A stretch of DNA of 64,000 bases from Pontibacter actiniarum (GTDB taxonomy: Bacteria; Bacteroidota; Bacteroidia; Cytophagales; Hymenobacteraceae), in assembly GCF_003585765.1 (NCBI RefSeq), contig NZ_CP021235.1, positions 4,706,771 to 4,770,770 of the forward strand, given 5' to 3'. Positions 17,877 through 27,072 of the stretch are shown here, piece after piece. A model generated the notes under the pieces. It saw only the letters and a program-made list of their open reading frames with translations. It was not told where the DNA came from and did no database searches. The position numbers and the translations under genes are program-made. Every line of letters begins with the position of its first letter. Position 1 is the stretch's first letter.

Positions 17877-19151
17877 CTAAGATATCTTCTCGAACCCTAA
17901 GTATGGGTGCAGCACCTTTGGCATGTTAATGCCGTCTGGCGTTTGGTTGTTCTCCAGGATGGCGGCTACAATGCGCGGCAGGGCCAGGGCACTGCCGTTC
18001 AGCGTGTGCAGCAGCTGCGTTTTACCGGACTCGTTCTTGTAGCGGAGCTTCAGGCGGTTGGCCTGGTACGTTTCAAAGTTAGAGGCAGAGCTTACCTCCA
18101 GCCAGCGGCCCTGGGCGGCAGAGTACACCTCCATGTCATAGGTGAGGGCAGAGGTGAAGCCCATGTCGCCGCCGCAAAGGCGCAGCACGCGGTAAGGCAG
18201 CTCCAGTTTCTGCAGCAGGCCCTGTATGTAGCTGCTCATGTCCTCCAGCGCCTCGTAAGACTTCTCCGGAAGCGTTACCTGCACAATCTCCACTTTGTCG
18301 AACTGGTGCAAACGGTTCAGGCCGCGCACATCGGCACCCCACGATCCGGCCTCGCGGCGGAAGCAAGGCGTGTGGCCGGTGTTTTTGATCGGCAGCTGCT
18401 CCACCGGAACGATCTCATCGCGGTACATGTTCGTGATAGGAACCTCCGCTGTCGGGATCAGGTACAGGTTGTCTGCCGTGGCATGGTACATCTGGCCGTC
18501 TTTATCCGGCAACTGGCCGGTGCCGTAGCCGGAGGCCTCGTTTACCATAATCGGCGGCTGCACCTCCACATAGCCGGCTTTCATGGCTTCGTCGAGGAAG
18601 AAGTTGATAAGCGCACGCTGCAAACGGGCTCCCTGTTTCTTGTAAAACGGAAAGCCTGCGCCCGTTACTTTGTTCCCCAACTCAAAGTCGATAATATCGT
18701 ACTTCTGAATAAGCTCCCAGTGTGGCTGAGCGCCTTGGTGCAAGGTGGGGATTTGCCCGTGCTCGAGCACTACCTCGTTGTCTTCGGCGCTTTTGCCAAA
18801 GGGCACGCTCTCGTGCGGCAGGTTAGGGAGTTTGTACAGGGCTTTCTGAATCTCCTCTTCTACCGAGGAGAGTTGTTCGGCTAAGGCTTTGGTCTGTTGC
18901 TTGAGTTCGGAGGTCTCGGCTTTGGCGGCCTCGGCTTTTTCGCGCTCCCCGTTCTTCATCAGCATACCAATTTCTTTGGATATGGAGTTGGCACGGCTCT
19001 GGAGGGAGTCATGCTCGTTCTGGATCTGACGTCGCTGCTGGTCGAGCTCCAGCAGAGCGGCTACTTCAGCGGCCGCGTTTTTGTAGTTTTTCTTGTTCAA
19101 ACCGGCAACAACCTGCTCGGTCTGCTCTCTTAAAACTGTTAGCTGTAGCAT
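17877..19151 (-). CDS. serS: Seryl-tRNA synthetase
   Basis: 424 aa class II synthetase. An N-terminal antiparallel coiled-coil arm (about 1-110) that holds the long variable arm of tRNA-Ser is followed by the catalytic core. Motif 2 reads PCFRREAGSWGADVRGLNR and motif 3 reads LNGSALALPRIVAAILEN. The ATG at 19151 (MLQLTVLREQ) is preferred over one 8 codons upstream because it gives the usual start. A minus-strand TATTTTTG upstream (19173-19180) fits a -7 box. It diverges from rho. Confidence 0.95.
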   Translation of the reverse strand: MLQLTVLREQTEQVVAGLNKKNYKNAAAEVAALLELDQQRRQIQNEHDSLQSRANSISKEIGMLMKNGEREKAEAAKAETSELKQQTKALAEQLSSVEEEIQKALYKLPNLPHESVPFGKSAEDNEVVLEHGQIPTLHQGAQPHWELIQKYDIIDFELGNKVTGAGFPFYKKQGARLQRALINFFLDEAMKAGYVEVQPPIMVNEASGYGTGQLPDKDGQMYHATADNLYLIPTAEVPITNMYRDEIVPVEQLPIKNTGHTPCFRREAGSWGADVRGLNRLHQFDKVEIVQVTLPEKSYEALEDMSSYIQGLLQKLELPYRVLRLCGGDMGFTSALTYDMEVYSAAQGRWLEVSSASNFETYQANRLKLRYKNESGKTQLLHTLNGSALALPRIVAAILENNQTPDGINMPKVLHPYLGFEKIS

Positions 19152-19436
19152 AGTTAGTGTTATGTATAAGCACAAAAATAGACTTTTTTGAGTATTTAGC
19201 GGCTTTTACGAAATCTTTTAAGCAAAATTTGAAACTTTTTCTCTAAAACACTCCGTAATATTTGTTAATTAAAAGGCATTGCAATAACATTGCGGTACAA
19301 TTGAAGAAGGCCATTTTTCCCGTGCCTATCTGACTCTTTCGCAACCTATTCTGTTTTCCTGATTTAAACGAAATCTCTCGCTTTGTTCGCGCACCGCGAA
19401 ACCTGGCAAGTTAAGTTAACTACCATACCATTATTT

Positions 19437-21182
19437 ATGTACAATATTGAAGAATTGAAAGATAGGCTTCTTTCAGAACTCAAAGAAATTGCTGAACAAC
19501 TGGGCGTTAAGAACTTTAAGAAGCTTAGCAAGCAAGACCTCATCTACAAGATTCTGGACCAGCAAGCTGTTACCCCTCCTGAGAATATATCTAAAAAATC
19601 CAACTATACCTCTCAAAACGCTTCCGCTGACACTGCTGAAACAACCGAAAGTGCAGTTGCAGTAGAAGAGGCAGCCCCCGAAGCCGCCGCAAAGCCTGAA
19701 AAGCGCGCCCGTATCCAGGCCACCCCGCGCCGCGAAGAAAGAGACCAAACCGCAGTACCTGCAGAGTCTCCGGTAAAGGACCATGGGGCTCAAAACCACC
19801 GCGAGCGCACACGCCGCGACAGCCGCAGCGAGAGCAAGGACGAAAACCGCAGCGAAGCCAGAGAGAGCCGCGGCAACGATAACAGAGGGGAGAGAGAAAG
19901 CCGCCAGGATAATAACCGTGGCAACGACAGCAGAGAGGCCCGCAACGACAACCGCGGCAACGATAACCGCGGCAACGACAACAGAGAGAGCCGCAGCAAC
20001 GACCGCAGCGATAACACGCGCCGTAGTAATCAGCAGAATGCGGCCAACGCGAACAACTTCAAAGAATTTGATGGCATTATCCTGAACGAGGGTGTGCTGG
20101 AGCTAATGCAGGATGGGTATGGTTTCCTCCGCTCCACGCACTACAACTACCTTGCTTCGCCAGACGATATCTACGTTTCTCCATCCCAGATAAAGCTTTT
20201 CGGGCTCAAGACAGGGGATACGGTCAAAGGCCAGATCCGCCCGCCCAAAGAAGGAGAGAAATATTTTGCACTGCTTAAAGTAGAAACAGTAAACGGACGT
20301 ACTACCGAGGAGATCCGCGACCGTATTCCGTTCCAGCACCTGACGCCGCTCTTCCCGGAAGAACGCCTGAAACTGACCACCCGCCCAAGCCAAATGTCTA
20401 CCCGTATCCTGGACCTGTTTGCCCCAATCGGTAAAGGCCAGCGTGGTATGATCGTGGCACAGCCAAAGACCGGTAAAACCGTGTTGCTGAAGGAGATTGC
20501 GAACGCCATCTCTGAAAACCACCCGGAGGTGTACCTGATGATCCTGTTGATCGACGAGCGCCCGGAAGAGGTAACAGACATGGCCCGCAGCGTAAAGGCA
20601 GAGGTAATTGCCTCTACCTTCGATGAGACGGCAGAGCGCCACGTTAAAGTATCCAGCATTGTACTGGACAAAGCCAAGCGCATGGTAGAGTGTGGCCACG
20701 ATGTCGTAATCCTGCTGGATTCCATCACACGTCTGGCACGTGCCTATAACACCGTAGTTCCTTCGTCTGGCAAGATTCTGTCGGGTGGTGTGGATGCCAA
20801 CGCCCTGCACAAGCCGAAGCGTTTCTTCGGTGCGGCCCGTAACGTAGAGAACGGCGGCTCCCTGACGATCATCGCAACTGCCCTGATCGATACAGGCTCT
20901 AAGATGGATGAGGTGATCTTCGAAGAGTTTAAAGGTACCGGTAACATGGAGCTTCAGCTGGACCGCAAACTGGCCAACAGACGCGTTTACCCTGCTATCG
21001 ACGTACCTGCTTCTGGTACTCGCCGCGAGGACCTGCTGATGGACAGAGATGAGCTGAACCGTATTTGGATCCTGCGCAAGTTCATGTCCGACATGAACTC
21101 AATCGAAGCCATGGAGTTCCTGAAAGACAGAATGAAGGGCACCAAGAGCAACGAAGAGTTCCTGATCTCGATGAATGGGTAA
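19437..21182 (+). CDS. rho: Transcription termination factor Rho with long disordered insert
   Basis: 581 aa from [12 protein letters not shown]; an in-frame ATG 18 codons upstream is not preferred. A Rho_N helix domain (1-45) is followed by a low-complexity region (about 50-205) rich in Asn, Arg, Asp and Glu, with recurring RGNDN and ESR units. The RNA-binding cold-shock fold starts near 208 ([19 protein letters not shown]). The ATPase core has AQPKTGKT (Walker A, about 342-349), [13 protein letters not shown] (Walker B) and the [16 protein letters not shown] loop. Disordered inserts are known in Bacteroidota Rho and have been linked to condensate formation in Bacteroides. Monocistronic, with its own terminator. 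Confidence 0.96.
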   Translation: MYNIEELKDRLLSELKEIAEQLGVKNFKKLSKQDLIYKILDQQAVTPPENISKKSNYTSQNASADTAETTESAVAVEEAAPEAAAKPEKRARIQATPRREERDQTAVPAESPVKDHGAQNHRERTRRDSRSESKDENRSEARESRGNDNRGERESRQDNNRGNDSREARNDNRGNDNRGNDNRESRSNDRSDNTRRSNQQNAANANNFKEFDGIILNEGVLELMQDGYGFLRSTHYNYLASPDDIYVSPSQIKLFGLKTGDTVKGQIRPPKEGEKYFALLKVETVNGRTTEEIRDRIPFQHLTPLFPEERLKLTTRPSQMSTRILDLFAPIGKGQRGMIVAQPKTGKTVLLKEIANAISENHPEVYLMILLIDERPEEVTDMARSVKAEVIASTFDETAERHVKVSSIVLDKAKRMVECGHDVVILLDSITRLARAYNTVVPSSGKILSGGVDANALHKPKRFFGAARNVENGGSLTIIATALIDTGSKMDEVIFEEFKGTGNMELQLDRKLANRRVYPAIDVPASGTRREDLLMDRDELNRIWILRKFMSDMNSIEAMEFLKDRMKGTKSNEEFLISMNG

Positions 21183-21209
21183 GGAAAGCTAGTAGTAGCT
21201 TAACATATA

Positions 21210-21249
21210 CAAAACAGCCTGCTGACCTGATGGTCGGCAGGCTGTTTTG
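21210..21249 (+). terminator. Terminator after rho
   Basis: CAAAACAGCCTGCTGACC, a 4-nt loop, then GGTCGGCAGGCTGTTTTG: 18-bp arms with a single G-T mismatch. It begins 28 nt after the rho stop. Confidence 0.85.
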
Positions 21250-21577
21250 CGTTTATACCCTTGGTATGCCCTGTCTGCTGTCTCCTGCGTTACCGGTTTT
21301 TGTAGCTTGATATAAGCTGTCCTTCTTAGCCGCCGTTCGCCCTCAGGTTTACAGGCGGCTGGTTCCGTTTCAGGCTTTGCCCCGTTGCCAGCCCGTTATC
21401 GCAAACTGCACAAAGCATCTAGCCCAAGGCCTATAGTTATACTTATTCCATAGCTGCTGCCACTGCTGCAGAACAAGTGCAATTTCCTGCTTTGGTGTGG
21501 CAAGGGTGGTTAAGGCGGCACTGCAGGAGGGGTAACAGCAAGCGTAGCGCCTGGGGCAGGGGAGCCTTGAAGGAGAG
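21250..21577. other. Intergenic region after rho
   Basis: About 330 bp between the rho terminator and the 3' end of the minus-strand membrane protein. It contains one TATACTT (21438-21444). A minus-strand open frame that runs into the next gene shows no family features. No RNA gene or repeat was recognised. Confidence 0.45.
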
Positions 21578-22051
21578 CTACCACCAGAACTCATAAGCCG
21601 GGCGGAGCAGGAGGTGATAGGTGTAGGACGTGACGAACCCAAAAACAATGTGGGCAAAGATAAGTGTGGTGAGGTACGTTCTGAGCTTAATGAGGGGCGG
21701 GCGGGGGTGCATCATAAAGAAGAAGTACCAAACAAGCATTGCCACCAGCCCATGCGCCAGGCCGAACAGCAGGCCCCAGGAGGCTGTAGGCAGCCCAACG
21801 CCGGAGTCCCAGAGGGCAAGGTAGATTACGGCGAAAAAAATGCCCACACCGTAATGGGCAATGGTGCCAGCTACTTTGGTGCCTGTCAGCTCAGAGAGGC
21901 TGCCGTCGGGACGGGTGCGGTTAAGGAGCATGGTTCCGAGGATGCGCACGACCTTCATCACCCGGTGCGTCAAGAAAGAGAGTAAATACAGGAAAGCGGT
22001 CATGGCAGCGGTACCGGCTATGCCTGCCACTGCGGCGTCTAGAAACTTCAT
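21578..22051 (-). CDS. Polytopic membrane protein of unknown function
   Basis: 157 aa with four predicted transmembrane helices (about 5-27, 67-85, 95-113 and 127-147) and a GTAAMTAFLYLLS start that recalls DUF1440/YagU-like and DUF6789-type proteins. That likeness is weak. It ends AYEFWW. It is the last gene of a four-gene minus-strand cluster, 46 bp after the UbiA gene, so a link to membrane lipid or quinone chemistry is possible but not shown. Confidence 0.68.
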   Translation of the reverse strand: MKFLDAAVAGIAGTAAMTAFLYLLSFLTHRVMKVVRILGTMLLNRTRPDGSLSELTGTKVAGTIAHYGVGIFFAVIYLALWDSGVGLPTASWGLLFGLAHGLVAMLVWYFFFMMHPRPPLIKLRTYLTTLIFAHIVFGFVTSYTYHLLLRPAYEFWW

Positions 22052-22097
22052 AGGCGTTGCGTTCTGTTGCTATATCCTCATACTACGGATGCCGGTT

Positions 22098-23006
22098 TTA
22101 GTTCGCCAGCATGATCGCCACGAAAGCCGCACTGATGCAGAGAGAGGATATCTTGTTCATCCGCATGGTGTTTTCATAGTTTACCACACGCAGGTCGTGC
22201 TGCGCGCGCAGCACCCAGCCCGTAAAAAAGTATAAAATTGGCGCCGTGCACGTCAGGAAGATGAAGATGCTGCGCATTTGGTTCATGGCAAAGTATAACC
22301 ACAGCAGCAAAGCGGCCCCGGCCAGTAAGCTGAGGGCGGCAAAGAGGTAAGTGCCCTTTATGCCCAAAAGCAAGCTCAGGGTACGGTCGCCGCGGCGGCT
22401 GTCTTCTTCATGCTGGTAAATCTGTGTAAGGGGATAGGAGCCACACAGGAAAAGCGTGCTTACGAGCGCAAACCACACGTTTGGCGTTTTGAGCACCTGG
22501 GGCAGTGACAGCCCTACGCCTACCTGCACCATGGCATAGGTAAACGCCCCTTGGAAGAAAGTGACGACAAATGTGCTGGCGACAGGGTGCTTCTTCAGCC
22601 GGATGCCCTCGTAGCTGTAGGCCTTGGAGATGAGCAGGTACAGGGCCACCAGGCAGGCGAACAGCGGCGAAAGCAGCAGCCCGAGCAGCACAGCGCATAC
22701 ATCGAAGAGCAGGACCAGGTGCATGAGTTGCCGGTTTACCCTGGGCGGGTTCTTGAGCCCGCCGATGCTGCCTTCGTCGCGGTCGTAGTAGGAGTTGTAC
22801 CCGTTGCTAGCCGGGTAAACAAACACATGAAGTATAAGAAACACCATGGCCGCCCGCCAAACGTCCACCTGCTGCAGGGTGCTGAGCGCAAACCAGAAAA
22901 CCGGCATCAGGTATACCGAAAACGGGATGCGCATCAGGGTAAGCGCGCTGCTGTATTGTTTTGTGTGCTTCAATGGTTTGGCGGTTAAGTTAACTGGTGG
23001 CTGCAT
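22098..23006 (-). CDS. UbiA-family prenyltransferase
   Basis: 302 aa with about eight to nine membrane helices. The first Asp-rich motif reads NGYNSYYDRDEGSIGG (about residue 68) and the second HEEDSRRGDRTLS (about 200), the two Mg-diphosphate sites of UbiA enzymes. The start at 23006 (MQPPVNLTAKPL) lies 24 nt after the end of the methyltransferase gene; a longer version would overlap it heavily. The substrate is unknown (quinone, haem, carotenoid or lipid precursor). Gene order methyltransferase-UbiA suggests a prenylated, methylated product. Confidence 0.85.
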   Translation of the reverse strand: MQPPVNLTAKPLKHTKQYSSALTLMRIPFSVYLMPVFWFALSTLQQVDVWRAAMVFLILHVFVYPASNGYNSYYDRDEGSIGGLKNPPRVNRQLMHLVLLFDVCAVLLGLLLSPLFACLVALYLLISKAYSYEGIRLKKHPVASTFVVTFFQGAFTYAMVQVGVGLSLPQVLKTPNVWFALVSTLFLCGSYPLTQIYQHEEDSRRGDRTLSLLLGIKGTYLFAALSLLAGAALLLWLYFAMNQMRSIFIFLTCTAPILYFFTGWVLRAQHDLRVVNYENTMRMNKISSLCISAAFVAIMLAN

Positions 23007-23029
23007 GGCCTGGGCATCTATCCGTTCGG

Positions 23030-23917
23030 CTAACTGGAGGTGCCTTGCGCGGTAGGGTAGCCGATAAGGTAAATTACGTGCTTTCCCAAGCCGGAGCCCG
23101 TCCTGCCCGTCTGCCAGGTATAATGCGGTGCCTGTAGTTGCTCTACCATACGCTCTAACAGCTTTGGAGGGTAAATCCGCAGCAGCGAAACCGTGCCGTC
23201 CCAGATAATGCCGAGGGGGATGAGCGGAATGATGTACGTGAAAAACAGCCTGCTCAGCTTGAAGGGACGGATAAAAGGCGTTACCAAAAGTATCACCACC
23301 GGAAACAGCAGCCACAGGAGCAGCATCTCGCCCCAGGACTTTTTGGCGCCTTCAAAAACGCCGATGGCGGCACGCTTGTCCACGGCATCCTGCAGGATGG
23401 CTTTGGCTACCGGAGGCGGAAAGTGATGGAAGGAGGAGAAGATCGTGCGCACGCCGCGCATGCTTGCAGGCACGGCGGTGCAGTCTACAGGTTCAGGTAT
23501 AAAGCTGATGGTGCCGGAGGAGCCCTTGCGCAGGTATTCGTATGCCTCCACATTGGGATACAGGTCGGTGAGCGTAACCTGCACGGAAGCCCCTATCCGC
23601 TTGCTCAGCTCCTGCCGCAAAGGGGCTATGCCGCCGCCTGCCCCTGAGCACAGGTCGGTGATGTGCCGCTGCTGTGTGTGCTCCAGCAGTTGCTGGAGCT
23701 GCGGTAGCGCGGGCTCGTACGTGTTCAGCCGGGTGATCATGAAGCGCAGGAAGTCCTGCATGCCCTCACGGATGGCCTGCGGAAACCATGGCAGGTCCTC
23801 AAGCTCGCAAAGTTGGAGGCGGGTTTTCAACAGTTCTTTTTGCTTAAGGTACTGCACACCCGCACCAAAGGTTGCTACGGCAGCCCTCGCCGCACCAGCC
23901 CAGCAGCCACCGGGCAC
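23030..23917 (-). CDS. Membrane-associated SAM-dependent methyltransferase
   Basis: Up to 295 aa. Motif I is visible as ITDLCSGAGGGIAPL (about 86-100) and the acidic end of strand 2 as TLTDLYPN (about 115-122), followed by SSFHHFPP. After the Rossmann domain come two hydrophobic segments (EMLLLWLLFPVVILLVTPF and FFTYIIPLIPLGIIW), so the enzyme is probably tied to the membrane. The true start may be downstream of the first ATG, since ELLKTRLQLCELEDLPWFP looks like the conserved N-terminus. It is next to UbiA, which suggests a shared lipid substrate. Confidence 0.75.
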   Translation of the reverse strand: MPGGCWAGAARAAVATFGAGVQYLKQKELLKTRLQLCELEDLPWFPQAIREGMQDFLRFMITRLNTYEPALPQLQQLLEHTQQRHITDLCSGAGGGIAPLRQELSKRIGASVQVTLTDLYPNVEAYEYLRKGSSGTISFIPEPVDCTAVPASMRGVRTIFSSFHHFPPPVAKAILQDAVDKRAAIGVFEGAKKSWGEMLLLWLLFPVVILLVTPFIRPFKLSRLFFTYIIPLIPLGIIWDGTVSLLRIYPPKLLERMVEQLQAPHYTWQTGRTGSGLGKHVIYLIGYPTAQGTSS

Positions 23918-23965
23918 CTGGCCGGGCTTTTCTACCCTGCCAGGTACAGCCGGGGAAGTATGAGC

Positions 23966-24469
23966 TTAGGCAATCCCGCCTTCGCCGGCGCCTACTTTCA
24001 GGCCATCGCCCGTATTGCTAAAGAACTGCCAGTACTCCGCCGCAGGCTGGGCCGGGTCAGGCATCACCGAGATCGTGGTGCCGTCACTGAAGTACAGCAT
24101 CAGCCCCAGTTCGCCCTGCTGCTCGGCGCGCTCAACCACCAGGTTCGGGTTGTTGTTGATCAGGTTCGCCATGCGCTGGTCCAGCAGGCTGGAGCCCGGC
24201 TTTTTCCAGTCCCAGACCGGGGTTGGCAGGCCCGCCTCACGCTTCCGGATAAACACCTCGCTATGCTTGATAGCCTCGCCAGCGGGCTGCTGCAACTGCC
24301 AGGGGCAGTTTACGGCCAGGGTTATCTCGCCCACATCCAGCACCAGCCCCTGCGGGGTAGTATAGTGGGTGTGCCCGAAGTGGAAGTACTGCACGGTTTC
24401 GGTGCGGGTTGTTTTGGTAAGCGGCAGCCCTACTATCCGGTTAAATGTCTGCTGAAGCGTCTGTTGCAT
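23966..24469 (-). CDS. Protein of unknown function at the head of the UbiA cluster
   Basis: 167 aa from MQQTLQQTFNRIVGLP (ATG at 24469; an ATG 15 codons upstream is less likely). It has no signal peptide or helix in the membrane. It contains FHFGHTHYT near 30, LAVNCPWQLQ, a WDWKKPGSSLLDQRM stretch and a C-terminal LMLYFSDGTTISV followed by EYWQFF. The motif layout suggests a small beta-rich cytoplasmic protein. I do not recognise the family with certainty. It is 48 bp upstream of the methyltransferase and probably the first gene of the cluster. Confidence 0.7.
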   Translation of the reverse strand: MQQTLQQTFNRIVGLPLTKTTRTETVQYFHFGHTHYTTPQGLVLDVGEITLAVNCPWQLQQPAGEAIKHSEVFIRKREAGLPTPVWDWKKPGSSLLDQRMANLINNNPNLVVERAEQQGELGLMLYFSDGTTISVMPDPAQPAAEYWQFFSNTGDGLKVGAGEGGIA

Positions 24470-24573
24470 GGTACGTGTTTTGTTTAGTTCTGCATCCGGG
24501 GCAAATATAGCCACCCCCCTTCAAAATACGGTAGCTTTGGCTGCGCTTCGCTAAGTTTTGTGATGGATAATCC

Positions 24574-24602
24574 TTGGAAGTTGTGGACAAAAGGTATCTT
24601 TG
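24574..24602 (+). promoter_or_regulatory. Promoter of the PBP1A gene
   Basis: TTG at 24574-24576 and TATCTTTG at 24595-24602 with an 18-nt spacer fit the Bacteroidota promoter (TTG-N19-TAnnTTTG). The start codon follows 60 nt later. Confidence 0.72.
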
Positions 24603-24662
24603 TGGTCGTTTCGAAAGACGAATTAAAAGGAATTTTACCGGGTAAACCGCTGTTTGTTAGCA

Positions 24663-26993
24663 ATGCCGAAAGAGCAAGAGAAAGTACAAGAACCTAAAAC
24701 AACAGTGTTTGGGAAGGTGGTGAGCTTCGTGTGGAAAGTATTTTTCCTGGGCTTTGCCGTAGTGCTGCTGTACCTGCTGAGCGTGGAGTACAACCTGCTG
24801 TACCTGTTTGGTGCTTCCCCAAGCCTGGACAGGCTGGAGAACCCGCGCTCTGACCAGGCCTCCGAACTCTATACCGCCGACGGGCAACTGATCGGAAAGT
24901 ACTTCCGCGAGAACCGCAGCCCGGTGGGTTACAAGGATATGTCGCCCCAGCTGATACAGGCACTTATAGCCACTGAGGATGTACGCTTTTACGAGCACTC
25001 CGGCATTGACCCGCATGCGATCGTGTCGGCCGTGTACGGCAGCCTTCAGGGCGATGCACGGGGCGCGAGCACCATTACACAGCAGCTGGCCAAAAACCTC
25101 TACAAAACCCGAACCGACGACTCCAAAGGTGTGCTGGGCCATGTTCCGGGCATTAACATCGTCATCTCCAAAACAAAGGAGTGGCTAACCGCCATCAAGC
25201 TGGAGCAGCGCTACACCAAAGAGGAGATACTGGCCATGTACCTCAACACCGTGGACTTCGGCTCCAACTCCTTCGGCATCAAGGTCGCCTCCAGCACGTT
25301 CTTCAATACCTCACCGGATAGCCTAAAGGTTGAGCAGGCAGCCGTACTGGTGGGGCTGCTAAAAGCCCCGACCTACTACAGCCCGCGCTTTAACCCCAAA
25401 AACGCCACCCGCCGCCGCAACACCGTGCTGGGGCAAATGGTAAAGTATGGATACTTGCCTCAAGCTGAAGCAGACTCGCTGAGCCAGTTGCCGCTGGTGC
25501 TGGACTACAGCGTGGAAAACCATTACGATGGCCCGGCTACGTATTTTCGTGGTGCTGTGGCTGATTACCTGCAGGAGTGGTGTAAGGAGAACGGGTATGA
25601 CCTGTACCGGGACGGCTTAAGGATCTACACCACCATCGACTCCCGGATTCAGGCGCATGCCGAGGCCGCCATGGAAGAGCAGATGCGTACGCTGCAGCGG
25701 CGCTTCGACAACCACTGGAAGGGCAGAAACCCGTGGGTGGATGAGAAGGACAAGGAGATCCCGGGCTTTATTGAGGAAACCATCAAGCGCACCGCCTATT
25801 ACCGCCGCCTGCAGAAAAAGTACGGCGATGATATGGCCGCCATTAAGCGGGAGCTGAACCGCCCGCGTGAAATGAAGGTGTTTACCTGGGACAATGATTC
25901 GCTGGAGAAGACCGTAACCATGAGCCCGCTGGACTCGCTGGCTTACTACAAGCACTTCCTGCACGGCGGCATGATGACCATGGACCCCTTTACCGGGCAT
26001 ATCAAGGCATGGGTAGGCGGCATCAACTTCAAATACTTTAAGTATGACCACGTAAAACAGGCGCGGCGGCAGCCCGGTTCAACCTTTAAGCCTTTCGTGT
26101 ACGTGTCGGCCATCGACAACGGGTATTCGCCCTGTGATAAGCTCGTGGACAAGCGCATCACCATTAACTATGTGGAGAAAGGGGAGAAGAAAAGCTGGTC
26201 GCCAACCAATGCGGACTGGGAGTACACCGGTGCGCCTATGACCCTGCGCCGGGGGATGGGCAAATCGGTTAACTCTGTTACGGCGCAGCTGACGGAGCTG
26301 GTAGGCTGGGAAACAGTAGTCGCCTATGCCCATAAGCTAGGCATCACCAGCCCGCTGCAGGCGGTGCCGTCCATCGGCCTTGGGCCGAGCGATGTGTCGG
26401 TGTACGAGATGGTAGGGGCCTACAGCACCTTCCCGAACCACGGCTTTCACACGGAGCCTATGTTTATCACCCGCATCGAAGACCAGAACGGGAACCTGGT
26501 GCATCAGTTCACTCCAAAGCAGAAGAAAGTGCTGAGCGAGGAAACGGCCTTCCTGATGATGCACATGCTCAAAGGCGGAATGGAGGAGCCGGGTGGCACC
26601 TCGCAGGCGCTTTGGGAGTACGACCTTTGGAAGAACGGTAACGAGATCGGCGGTAAGACCGGTACCACCTCTAACCACTCCGACGGTTGGTACATGGGCG
26701 TAACGAAGGATCTGGTAACCGGTGTTTGGGTCGGAGGCGAAGACCGCAGTATCCACTTCCGCACTTCCCAGCTGGGCGAGGGCTCTAAGACGGCGCTGCC
26801 TGTGTACGGCCTGTTCATGGAGCGGATTTACAAAGACCCGGCACTCGGCTATACCATGGGGCGCTTCCCGAAACCGACGGTCAAGATCACTAAAGAGTAT
26901 AACTGCACCACGGTGCTGCCAAAGCAAACACTGCCGGACTCCGCTGCTGTGGATTCGGTGCTGGAGCTGCTAAACATTGGCAACATACTGTAA
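24663..26993 (+). CDS. Penicillin-binding protein 1A (bifunctional transglycosylase/transpeptidase)
   Basis: 776 aa from MPKEQEKVQ. One N-terminal membrane helix (about 22-45) anchors it in the inner membrane. The GT51 transglycosylase domain shows EDVRFYEHSGID and RGASTITQQLAKNLY (about 103-150). The transpeptidase domain has the active-site STFK (GSTFKPFVY), SVNS (SxN box) and KTGT (GGKTGTTSNHSDGW). It polymerises and cross-links peptidoglycan. An in-frame TTG 3 codons upstream was not chosen. Monocistronic, with a clear promoter and a strong terminator. Confidence 0.95.
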   Translation: MPKEQEKVQEPKTTVFGKVVSFVWKVFFLGFAVVLLYLLSVEYNLLYLFGASPSLDRLENPRSDQASELYTADGQLIGKYFRENRSPVGYKDMSPQLIQALIATEDVRFYEHSGIDPHAIVSAVYGSLQGDARGASTITQQLAKNLYKTRTDDSKGVLGHVPGINIVISKTKEWLTAIKLEQRYTKEEILAMYLNTVDFGSNSFGIKVASSTFFNTSPDSLKVEQAAVLVGLLKAPTYYSPRFNPKNATRRRNTVLGQMVKYGYLPQAEADSLSQLPLVLDYSVENHYDGPATYFRGAVADYLQEWCKENGYDLYRDGLRIYTTIDSRIQAHAEAAMEEQMRTLQRRFDNHWKGRNPWVDEKDKEIPGFIEETIKRTAYYRRLQKKYGDDMAAIKRELNRPREMKVFTWDNDSLEKTVTMSPLDSLAYYKHFLHGGMMTMDPFTGHIKAWVGGINFKYFKYDHVKQARRQPGSTFKPFVYVSAIDNGYSPCDKLVDKRITINYVEKGEKKSWSPTNADWEYTGAPMTLRRGMGKSVNSVTAQLTELVGWETVVAYAHKLGITSPLQAVPSIGLGPSDVSVYEMVGAYSTFPNHGFHTEPMFITRIEDQNGNLVHQFTPKQKKVLSEETAFLMMHMLKGGMEEPGGTSQALWEYDLWKNGNEIGGKTGTTSNHSDGWYMGVTKDLVTGVWVGGEDRSIHFRTSQLGEGSKTALPVYGLFMERIYKDPALGYTMGRFPKPTVKITKEYNCTTVLPKQTLPDSAAVDSVLELLNIGNIL

Positions 26994-27011
26994 AAAGTGC
27001 AGGTGCAGATA

Positions 27012-27056
27012 AAAACGAGCGGGGCCAGCTAAAGAATAGCTGGCCCCGCTCGTTTT
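27012..27056. terminator. Bidirectional terminator between PBP1A and the epimerase gene
   Basis: AAAACGAGCGGGGCCAGCT, a 7-nt loop, then its exact 19-nt complement ending in TTTT. It lies between two convergent genes. Confidence 0.85.
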
Positions 27057-27072
27057 ATAGGATAACTTATTT

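Noticed and set aside
17907..18884. 325-aa open frame opposite serS
   Set aside because: It overlaps a certain gene and has no recognisable start or motif.
21370..21657. 95-aa open frame overlapping the end of the four-helix membrane protein gene
   Set aside because: It overlaps the real gene in another frame, has scattered Pro/Ser/Cys and no family match.
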